Positions 46,201-58,200 of a stretch of DNA of 64,000 nucleotides are shown here, one piece after another; positions within the stretch are counted from its first letter, which is position 1; each line of letters opens with the position of its first letter. Source of the stretch: Bactrocera neohumeralis (taxonomy: Eukaryota; Arthropoda; Insecta; Diptera; Tephritidae); NCBI RefSeq assembly GCF_024586455.1, contig NC_065921.1, positions 73,799,865-73,863,864 on the forward strand, written 5' to 3'. Under the pieces are notes generated by a model. The model saw only the letters and a program-made list of their open reading frames with translations, made no database searches and was not told the origin of the DNA. The translations under genes and the position numbers were made by a program.

Positions 46201-49200
46201 TGGAGAAAACAATTCGAGCTGCAGAACTTAATCGAGCAGGTACAATCTTTTATAAGAGTGTATAGCTGCTGGCGTACGCCGATGATATTGATATCATTGG
46301 CCTCAACAACCGCCCCATTAGTTCTGCTTTCTCCACACTGGATAAGGAAGCGAAGCAAATGGGTCTGGTTGTGAACGAGAACAAGACGAAATATCTCCTG
46401 TCATTGAACAAACAGTCGTCCCAATCGCGACTTGGCTCCCACGTCACTATTGACAGGCATATGTAATTTCGAAGTCGTAGATAATTTCGTCTATCTTGGA
46501 ACCAGTATTAACACCAACAACAATGTCAGCCTCGAAATCCAAAGAAGAATAACTCTTGCTACTTCGGACTGAGAAGAAGAAAGTCCTTTCTCGACGAACT
46601 GAGACCAAACTCTACAAATCACTCAATATTTCCGTCCTGCTATATGATGCAGAGGCATGGAAGATGACAATATCCGTTGTGTCAAGATTTATGGTCATTT
46701 GCGCGTTGGCAACGGCGAGAACCGCATTCGATGGAACAATGAGCTGTTTGAGAAGATACATATACGATGACATTGACATAGTTCAGCCAATCAAGAGACA
46801 GCGGTTATGCTGGCTAGGTCATGTCGTCCGAATGGATGAAAAACGTCCAGGTCTGAGTGTATTCGATGCAGTACCCGCCGGGGGATGCAAAGGAAGAAAA
46901 AGACCTCCACTCCGTTGGAAAGGCTAAGTATACTTGGAATCTCCAGTTGGCGCAACAGCGAATATTCAAAATTAACTCTACTTGCTTACGCGCGCCTATT
47001 ATATTTATGCTAGTTGCTTGTTCGATTCACCATTTCAAAGTTTCTTTTTATACAAAAGTCAACAGTAGCTAAAATCATTCCATCAAATGTCAGCCGATTG
47101 CTACTTGTTCGGTTGTTATGTGTGATAATTAGGGGCTGCGCGGCAAAGACAGACAACACAAACACGCTTATAAAAGACAGCAGAAAATTGGAAGTCACAG
47201 CGCACAAAAAAGAAAACGCCAAAGACACAAAAGACTCAAAGGCAAAGTCCAAGAAACAAAAGAGTTAAACGGCAAAGCATAGACTTTGAATGCAGTTAGC
47301 GTACGCCGTACGCCGTACGCCGTCTGCTGTCAGCCAACAACGGCACGCAAAGTCACAAAGAAAAACAACGTGTGAATGCAGGTTAAGTAAATGAAAGAAA
47401 GACACTCTAAAAGAGTTGGTAAAATAAATAACTGAAAATAACAAAGTGAGGCAATAAAGAGCACGTAGAGTAAAGGAAAATAAAAGTGATGTTTGCCGAC
47501 GCAATGACAGTCGGCCGAAGCGACAATTTAATGAAGCATGAAAATGGCGAAAACATGGCTCGCAAACACAACTGTTGCCGGCGCTGCGGTAATGAACGGA
47601 AATAAATATTTGTTGTAGTTGTAAAATATACAACAACAAATATTTTCATATGTTACCTATGCCGACATGCCGTTACATAGAAACATTCATACATACAAAC
47701 TCACGTAATATGATTTGTGAAAGTTGTGGGCCAAAGCCGCCGAATTGTAGGTAAGGCTTGCATGTCGCAGCCAATTGGCAACAACAAGAAAGCAATTTAT
47801 AGCAGTAGGAACAATAGTAACTAACAAAGCATGCAGAGTTTTGATAATTCACAGCAAAAAATGGACTCACCTTTTATGGCCACGGACATTGCCTGCACTT
47901 TACAGCCGAAGATCGCGTGCAGGTTGTGTCGTTCCCTGTAACCCGATATCGCCATGCAGGCCGCGAAGAAAGTGATGTGCCAAACGAAAGTGAAGACAAC
48001 AGCGAATACCGAATAGGTGCAGAAAATCTGCACCGAACGGAACGGACTAATGATGCCAATCCAAAATGAGAACAGATCGGTGAGCGATGTAATTGTTATG
48101 GAGACGGCGGCTTCAGACATCATGTGGCCCATGCGTTCGGCTACGGGCATTTTGGCGGGTGTGCGTCGCCAGCCGGCCAACATCACGAATGTGTCGTCAA
48201 TGCCGATGCCTGGTAGAGTGTGGGGTGAGCAAAAAAAAAATTGAATATTTGTTAGTACATACATATATATGCATACGCATGTAAATTTCCATGTGTGTTT
48301 GGTCAGAAATTTTACGCGTGTACTCACCTATCATTAAGAAGGGCGCTGCCAAATTGATACCGATAAATTCAATGCCACAGTACATGGCCAGACCGAAGGC
48401 CGCACAAGTGGCCATGATAGCCGATATGTTGCCCATCAAACCAAGCCATGGTTTGGAGCGTACGGCGTCGCCCATCATGCACGTGATGACGCTGTAATAC
48501 ACATAAATAGTAACGAAATGAAAATTAAATCAGAAATTTTAAATGTGGAAAAAATTGTAATATGCTTATAAAGCGGTTACCATGAAGATTGTACTGCTAA
48601 AATTGTAAGCTTGGCTGGGAATGGTTATATTAAAAACTATTCACATTGATTATGGTCTATATTGGTCGTGTGAATGAGAAAATTGAAATAGATAGTGAGA
48701 ACAGTATATAAGAAACTGTTCTCACTTACCCAACTTTTAATTTTAAGTTCGAAATAAGTTGTAATATGCTTATAACGCGGTTAACATCAAAATCATGCAT
48801 CAAAACTTGTAAGATGAGCTGGGTACAGTTTTATTAACATTTATCCACACTGATAAACTTGTGTATATGTTATTTTTTGAAACAAAACATAAATGTGTAA
48901 CGATAACAGTTAATAATAAAGTGTTCTCACCACCTAAAACTTAAAATTTCTTGTTTGAAAGGAGTTTTACTATGCTTGCAAATCGTTTAAAACTAAAATA
49001 TTGCTGCTAAACTAGTAAACTAGGCTGGGAACAGTAATATTAGTACCTATTTGCATTGATTAAAGTCTGTCTACGACATGTGATTGTAAAAAAGTGAAAT
49101 GGGCACTGAGAACAGTTCATAATAAACAGTTCCCACTCAACAAAACTTCTTATCGCATACAGCTAACAAAGAAAACTACAAAAGCTTAAAACTTTAACTT

Positions 49201-52200
49201 AAACTTACCTAAATAGCGCCATTAATGCAAATGTCGAGCTAAAATATGGCACTACAGCACGCGTATTCTTCTCCAACTCATGATCCAAAGTGCGCGAGGC
49301 GAAATATGAGACTGATATATGTTTGAAGGCACCTGAATTTTCAGCTTTGCCTACGACTTTCAGGAAAGTCTCTTCCCATTCGGCACCTCTGCGTGAGGAG
49401 AAATAAAAAATATTTACATATAGATATAATTTTGTATATGTAAATTTAGATAACCCACTTTGCGTCTTGCCGTTTAGTGTCCGCAGTCACAAAATAAACT
49501 AACTGTATCGCCGGCACACTAATAATTATATTATCCTCCGTCAATTTTGTGCCGCCAAAGAAGACGGGAAACGCGTGCGCATCCCACGTGACCGGATTAA
49601 ACATAATTGGAAAAGTGAGATTCAGTTCGCCGGACTCAATCTAAAGAAGGAGAGGGTATGTGTTGTAATTTTAGTTTAAGTAAATTTTTTTGAGAATTTA
49701 AATCATTTATCTAGGCTTGAAAGTCACTTACATCGTCCATTATGAAATCTAAATTCAATATATCATTCTGAAAGCATTCATTCTCCCAGCGTGCACAAGC
49801 ATCCTTGTACGTGAATATTTCACCTTCATATTCGACCGTTGCATTCTGTATGAGATCGTCCAGATGTCGCAATTCTTGGAAGGTCTCACGGCGCAACATA
49901 TTATCGTTGCCGTCCTTGGGTATAACAATGACACGTCCGAAACGACCTGAAAGTGAAAAAAATATTGAAAATGTTTATTATTGCTAAACTTAGTTTAAAG
50001 GAAAGCTCTAAAAAATTCTAAGATAAAAAGATATGCAGAAAGTCGAAATTCATAATGACTTTCTTTCCAGTCTGTATTTCGAGGCTTTAGATTTTATTGA
50101 AACACTTATGTATATTATATTCGTTTCGTTCTTTTTAAATCTCTTTTTGCTTTGGAGTACATATTGCTATTGGCGCTCAGTTATAAAATTTGTTGAAAAC
50201 TTGTTGGTGGGAACAGTTTTATTAAAAGTGTTCCCATTAAAAAATTACATGCCATTATATTATAAGCAACTTTTTCAACAAGTCTAAATATTACAGCCCA
50301 TTTTTGTTGGGAACACTTTTTTACAACTCTTCTCACTTGTGAGTTTAGGTACACATAACTTTGTAGCGACTTAATTACAAATTTTACATGAAATATTGAT
50401 AATTTTCGGATGGGAACAGTTTTATTAAAAGTGTTCTCACTAGAGAAATACATGCTAGCATATTTAAAACAAGTTTTTCAACAACTCAAGTGATATTCTT
50501 ATAAAAGTTTGTTTTTAAGTTTATACTTTAGTATTTTTTGGCGAAAAAACCAATTCGAAAGGTCACTTCGCAACGCCTTCAGCCCAAAATCAACCCAAAC
50601 TATACACACAATCGCAGCTGTGGTTATTTTTATTAAGACCGTTTTGTAAACAAACCAAAAATTAAACAATTGTACGCTTCAAATCTAACGACTACAAATA
50701 AATTTAAATTGCAAACAATTCTATGCTGCGTTGAACGACCAAATTGAACTCTACACAATGGCACGAACACCAGTTGCGACGTGACAATAATTTCAAATTG
50801 CATTAACACATTGCTGCGCTGTGAACGTCAAAAGCAATTACATACTCGCAAATAACTTTTTTCGAGCGGGAATAGAGCGCAAGCTCTATAAAATTTGCGA
50901 GTGCGTGTCTAAGGTCTGGCAGTGAATGGGATTTGCTGTAAAAATATTTTCTCATTACATTTTGCTGTAGATTACTTTGATAAATTAGCGCACTAACATC
51001 TGATTACGATTTATTCAAGTTGAAGTATATTTCTTAAAATATGGGGTAATTACTCTGCACCCACTGTTTTAGCCGCTTAATATAATGTCCTTGAAGTAAT
51101 TCATATATTGTATATAATGTAAAGACCGCTCTTCCATTTTTAGTTGCCTTGCGGCTTACGTGTCTAAAGACATTTCGATATTAAAAAAATATTTAAAAAA
51201 TATATTAAAATTATTGTTTTGATTTGGTGTGTGAGTCGCTGGGCTTGTCAATGAAGTAAGCTGTTTTAGTGACGCATTTGTATTGATTTTAATGCAAAAA
51301 AATTTCGGTTTCTATTGTACCAAAATAACTTTGATAAAAATAAATTTTCGAACTGTCAAAAAAATTATAAAATTTTCCTTAGTCTTTCTTTTAGTGTCAC
51401 GTGTCCTAAATGTATTCTCTAAAATTTAAAAAAACAAATCGAATTTTGATTCGAACTTAAAGGAAATAAGTTTTTGAACTATCCAAAAATATATTAAAAT
51501 TTCCTAAATCTCTGTTCTGGTTTCTGGGGTTCTAAATAGATTTTAAGAAAGTAAAAAAAATGGAATTTTGATTCGAATTTGAAGAAAAAAAGTTTTCGAA
51601 CTTTCAAAAATATTTTTTGTAATTTCCTAAATCTCTGTTCTTGTTTCTGGGGTCCTAAATAGAAATATAGGAAGGTAAGAAAATCGAATTTTCGTTCGAA
51701 CTTGAAGACAATAAGTTTTCGAACTGTCAAAAAATAGATTTGAATTTCCTAAATCTCAGTTCTGGGGTTCTAAATGGTTTCTTGGAAAATAAAAAAATCG
51801 AATCTTGATTAGAACTTGAAGAAAAGAAGTTTTCGAAATGTCAAAAAAATTTATAAAAATTTCCTAAGCTTTGCTTTTGTGTCAGTTATCCTAAAAGGAT
51901 TCTACGACAGTAAAAAAGTGAAATTTTTATTTGAACTTGAAGAAAATAACTGTTATTTATTCACAATTTTGGGGCCCTAAATGTATTCTATGAAACCAAG
52001 AAAATCTAATTTTTTTCCGAACTGTCAAAAATATTGATTAAAATTTCCTAAATCTCTGTTCTTGTTTCACGGGCTCTAAACAAATTCTATGAAAGCAAAA
52101 AAAAATCAAATTTTGATTCGAACTTTAAGTAAATAAGTTTTCGAACTGTCAAAAAATTTTATCGAAATTTCCTAACTCTCTGTTCTTTTTTCACGCGTCC

Positions 52201-55200
52201 TAAATGGATTCTAGGAAGTAAAAAAAATCGAATTTTGTTTCGAACTTGTACTAAATAAGTTTTCGAAAATAAAAAATACTTATTAAAATTTTCTAAACGT
52301 CTGTTTTAGCATCACGTGTTCTAAAGGGATTCTATGAAAGTAAAAATTCGAGTTTTGATTCGAACTTGAAGATAATAAGTTTTCGAACTGTCACAAAAAT
52401 TTATTAAAATGTCTTAAGTCTCTGCTCTTCTAAAACAAATTGAATTTTGATTCGATCTTCAAGAAAGTATGTCTTCGAAATACCAAAAATATTTATTAAA
52501 ATTACCTAAATCTCTGTTCTTGTTTCTGTGGTCTTAAGTGGATTCTAGAAAAGTAAAAAAAATCGAACTTTGATTCGAACTTGAAGACAATAAGTTTTCG
52601 AACTGTCAAAGAAATTTATTAAAATTTTTAAATCCCTAGTGTCACTTGTCCTAAACGGATTCAATGAAAAATTTTTAAAAAAAAACCGATTTTGATTCGA
52701 ACCTCTTTTGAAGACTAAAGTTTTCGAACTCGAAACAGCACGTTTTTTCGTTAGATGAATCGACGACAACACAAAAAACCATCCCAACGAGATTTTTAAA
52801 ACAACAACAACAACAAAGAATTTTGATTCGAACTTGAAGACAAGTTTTCGAACTGGATTCTATGAATGTAAAAAAATACGAATTTCAATTCGAAATAAGT
52901 TTTTGAACTTTCAAAAAAAGTATTAAAATTTTCTAAATCTCTGTTCCTGTTTTTGTTGACAGTTTTCTCGGTCGGAAAGAATTCGGAATGCACTACACCT
53001 CGATAATCGTAGAAAACTGTCAAGATAAACTTGATTTTTGACCTCCTTTGATGTGGTTTTTTCGGCTTCAGCTCACCTTTACCAAGATATTCGGCCAACT
53101 ATCTCTGGGTCGTAAGCATAAAGCTCGTAATAATACGTTTCATGACATCCTGGTAGTCGGAAAGCATTGTTTCATAGAAGCGACGTTGAGTGATCAGTTT
53201 CAATTGTTATTATATTTATAGTTCTGTGAGCTCTCATTACCACCGCTTCCCACGCCAAATAACAAAAGACCATTCACTAAAGAATAGCATTAATTCTACA
53301 TTTATGATATTTTTATTGCTGAAGAAAGCCTGCTTTATAGCATAATTTTCGCACATATTGATGATCAAGCTTCTCTTTTTTTCTTCTTTGTATGCGGAGT
53401 AAAAGCGCTTTCAATCAGCAGTCGACACCCATTCATTTCACACCAATGAAAGTGGCAAAGTGGCACGATAACACCGTTGTGCGATGAATCAAGAAATTTA
53501 GAGGAAAATGAGATATTGCTCACATGCCAGTTAAAGCAGTTAAAGCCGATTGCAAGACGAGTTCACCAAATAAATTTCACTTTAGAATTAAATACTATGT
53601 CTACACTTCAATTATTATATTAAATAATGTGCAACATCTAGCATCTAGTGTAGAATGTGTGGCAATGTGAGGAAAACTAAGCCTAACGGTATTAACATAA
53701 TATATAGTAAGAGTGTGTGATTATTATAACTATATTGAAAGCGCGAGGCATGAATCATTTCCATGCCATAAATCATTTATGAATTGAAGAAGAATTTGAA
53801 AATTGCTGAAGCTTAAATTTTCATTATTTTTTATACCCAGGCGCAATTTTTGAGCAGCAGTTAAGGAGATCAAAATGTATTAGTAGTAGGGTATACTCCA
53901 ATGATCTCAAAATCTGTCTCTCTATCCGACTACCAAACTCAGTCAGCAGCTTCAAAGCATATGTAAAGAAGATTTCTGGATTTTTGTTTAATAACTATGG
54001 GAGAATATCGGCGAAGCTTCCATATACACACACAGCCAGGCGGTATCGTTGAACTTGTCGACATCGCAGATTAACTCCAACGTAATCAAAAATTGCAGGC
54101 ATGCTTTTATCCCTCACTGCTCAACCTCATTATAATAAGCTAGTAGTTAATTACGTCTAAATATCTTGGAACCAGTATTGATAACAACACAGTCAGCCTC
54201 GAAATTCAACGCAGAATAACTATTGCCAACAGGTGCTACTTCGGACTGAGTGGCCAATTGAGAAGTAATCGTGCGATTGAAAAAACTTCAGTTCTTAGAG
54301 TATTCGATGCAGTATCCGTCGGTGGAAGCAGAGGAAGATGAAGACCTCAACTCCGTTGGAAAGGCTAGGTGGAGAAGCACCTTCGTTCGCTGAAGCACCT
54401 GAGTGCTGCTACCCGGCAAGCAGTGTTCCATTGCTTAAGAGCTGCCTTAGCTATGATAACACAAAAATCTCTAAGTAACGTACTACGGCGCACGGAGCAA
54501 TAGCCGGTCACTTGGTAAATAAAAAATTATACAAATTATATTCATGTCACACTGACAATCACAGTGGCATTTCTGTTTTGTGTTTTTGCTCACTTGAATG
54601 ACGTGCGAATGTTGCAAACTTTTGGCGTTTGTGTCTACAATGGCTGCACTCGCTACTATTGTCGCCTTAACTTGCATCATTTAACCGATTGTTATAGCGA
54701 ATTTAGTTGATTTACGCTCAATTGCTTGTAATCTGGGCGCAGAATATTGCAACGTACTGACGTATCACAAGACTGCGTCGCTTTAGTGCAGCAAATCTTT
54801 CAAGTCGCCGTTGCGGCATTAGTCACCGGTGGTGTGCGCGCGTACACCACATCTCAAGCGCAAATAAAAAATGACATGACATATTTATTATAATTGCAAC
54901 AAGTTGCTATTGCAACACCTCTAACAAAAAACAGAAAAAAAATTATACAAAAAGAAACAAAAACAGAAACAGAAACAGAAAAAGAAAACAGATATTTTCT
55001 TTAATTTGCATATTTTTACAAACAGAAAAACCGTTTGGCATTCCAATTGGCGCGATGTTGGTCAACGCGCTGACCGCTTGACGTTGTCAGGAAGTTGTTG
55101 CACGCAAGCAAGGCTTACCATTAAATTTTCGTTATCTTTTTGTATCTTTGTTGGTTTTTTGAATAATTATTAGGCGATTGCTTGTATGATCGCTGGCAGT

Positions 55201-58200
55201 TGTGTTTTTGTTGATTACACTTGTTATTATCGCGTTCAAATATGTATTGTGTGTATATTAGGGTGGGTCAAAAAAAACAGATGGCTCGCCAAGCTTTTCA
55301 ATACTTACAGCAAACGACGCATAACACTCAAATAGTGTTCTTTGTGAACAGTCCAGCCGGTCGAAAGAAATTCGGAGTACATCACAACTCAATAATCGAA
55401 CAAAACTTTCACCATAACCTCAATTTTTCTTCTGGTTTGACGTGTTTTTTTTTGGCTTCAGCTCACCTTTGTCACTATATTCGACCGTTTGATCGTCTGT
55501 CCGAGTCGTAAGCATAGATCCAAAACTCATTGGCAGTAATAATACTTTTCATGACATCTTGGTAGTCCGAAAGCATTGCTTCGCAGACGTTAACACGACG
55601 CTGTTGTTCGAAAAAATTGAGTGATTTTGGAAAGAACCGTGGTTTCAATTTTCTTATTCCCAAATGATGTTTCAAAATGGTTTTAACTGATCCCTCCGAT
55701 ATTCCAATGATGCCAGCAAGAACTCTGACTGTTAATCGTCAATTGTCAAGCAGCAATTCTGTTATTTTATTGACGTATTGATCATCAGTTGATGCTGATA
55801 GGCGTCCTGGTTCGTCATCAACGCGTTCTCGACCTTCTTTGAATGATGTGTACCAAACAAAAACACTTGATCGCGACAAGCAATCATCACCCAAGCCTTT
55901 TTCATTATTTGGAACGTTTTGGCACCAAAAATACGCTTCTGCCCACACAATATAAAGGAACTTCTTTCTTGAATAATTTCACTCATCTGCAAAGATCTTC
56001 GTATGCACTTTATGTCCATCAGAAAGACAGGCGACACTAATAATTATTTAGATATGACATTTGGTGCATATCAACCTAGAGAAGAAATATTTCGAAGAAA
56101 GGTTTTTACGCGAAATTGAAATTGCAAAGTCTTACTACTTTTTGCCCACAGTTGGAAGCGAGCTAACAATTTTTCTATCTGCTAAAAAGAAAATAATAAA
56201 AACCGTTAAGCGGTGGACTGGAGCGCGGTTCTTAGTGATGTTTAGCAAGCGAAAATAAAACATTCACATCTTTTCGACCCACCCTAATCTATATATATAT
56301 ATATACTTGTAAATGGTATGCACCTGCTTTTCTACAAAATGCTGTCAAATGTTTAGATAGACAAATTGCACTGTGGAAGTGGCGTCTTTTCGCAATCAGC
56401 ACATTTTTTAATACATACCAAACATATGCATTACTCCGTAGATATATATTTACTTCTTATACATATGTTGATACAATTGCAATAATGGAAGTCGCAGCAG
56501 TTGTTGCAATTATATATATACTTCAAGCAAATAAATTTGCAATTCATCGACAAATCACTTAACTTAATTCTTATATGAGCGTTGTGAAAAATATATAAAA
56601 CTTTGAGTGTGAACTGGCGAAAAAACTTTATTCTAAAACTTGAAGCAAGGTCAGCTTGCAGTTCTTCGAACAGATTATTGCACATAGCAGTGGCACGAGT
56701 ACGACTTGCCAACTTAATCGCTTAATTTTTAGGTATTTGGCGAGAAATAATATTTATATGAAAAGTTAGCTTGGCTTTAATCCATTTTGGCATTTCGATG
56801 TCCTATAAATGGCTGTATTAAGTTTGCCCAGATGCTGCTAATACGCAGAAAGAAGCGTCAGAGATCATTTGAAATGAACATATATAGTATAGTAAATACA
56901 AATGAACAGCGTGAGGAACCGAGTTGACTTAGCCGTCTTTTTCTTGATATATAAACGCCAACCAGTCCCTAAGTTTTTTGATAGCAATCTGAAATTTTGT
57001 GCTGTTCTTATTAAACTAGATATTAAGACAGCATTTGGCATGGATTATTACCCTAAGTAATGCTAAAGTAAAGTAAAAAGGGTAAATGAGAGCAACTACT
57101 ACAATTGGCCACTGCCAAACTCAAAACTAACAATTCGCCTGGCCCGGACAGAAACCCAGCAGAAAATAATCGGCGCAGAACGACTTGCAGTACTCTTAAA
57201 CGTGTACAACGCCTGCCTCGAAGCTGGAATATTTCCTGAAGTTTGGAAGAAACAACGACTTGTTCTAATCAGCAAGGGAAAAGGGGATCCCAGCTTGCCA
57301 TCAGCATACCGCTCACTATGGAAGCTCGACACAGCGGGAAATCGCTATGAAAGACTACTTAAACCTAAACTGGAAGCGGCCATCACTGAAGCTGACGAGC
57401 TTCGACAGCACAGTTTTAAGCCCGGAAGGTCAACTTTAGGCGCCAACCCACCCTTAATACAAGCGAAGTTGGCGAATTTAGAGCCTCGAAACGACTTCAA
57501 TAGCGCGAGATGGCCGGACATGATCGACGCTTTAGAAAAATAGTTTAGAATTCTCGATTATCTCAATGCTGTGATCCGGCGCTATCTTTGTAACAGAATG
57601 ACAGGAGCTGCATAAGGGTTCGCGGACAACATAGCACAAAAAGCTATGAATTACCTAGGCCTATGTTACGCAATTGACCGAATAAAGAAAGGCAAAGCTT
57701 TCTTTCACTTGTCAGTAGAATTTGCTGGAAGTGTTATAAATTTTCTTTTGATTTTTGATTATATCAATTGTTTAAACGGTTCGCTGCTCACCCAGTTGAG
57801 GCAAAGGTTCGTAGAATCCCGAATAAGCGATTTTTCCCTGCTTTTGGTTTCCTTTAAAACAAGCCGCTCTAATGTATTTACATATGTATTATATATTAAA
57901 GTTAATAATTTTCTAAAATCAAAGCGAAGTAATTCTGAGGAAAACTACGCTCCGTTTTTAAACACAAACAACAAAATTAGCTTATTTTGTCTGCTAGTTT
58001 GTAATTTTATTTCTAATTTATTCTTAGCTGCCCAAAATTAAGCTTTTTTGTCATGATTTATATTATATAGTAGATAATATATTATAGTATATAATATAAA
58101 TAATAATGTAGCATTCCAAAATAACGCTGACATAAGTTGAAAAACTGTATTTTAGCTCGGAAACTTTATCCCTCCCATATGGTCTAGTGGCTAGGATATC

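Noticed and set aside
45640..46960. Active retrotransposon in Ptr intron 7
   Set aside because: The YADD motif is present, but stops and frame shifts are spread throughout and the endonuclease is missing.
48695..48725. AGAACA/TGTTCT palindrome as a steroid receptor element
   Set aside because: Half-sites are separated by far more than three bases, and the motif is part of a tandem repeat.
48540..50500. Regular repeats suggesting CRISPR
   Set aside because: Unit is 205 bp and degenerate, in introns of a eukaryotic gene, with no unique spacers of constant size.
51494..51730. Minus-strand frame with repeating peptide LGPQKQEQRFRKL-like
   Set aside because: Produced by the 120-bp tandem array; frame is not kept between units.
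57646..58041. 131-codon plus-strand frame after the R1-like fragment
   Set aside because: AT-rich, no domain, inside a Ptr intron; best explained as chance.
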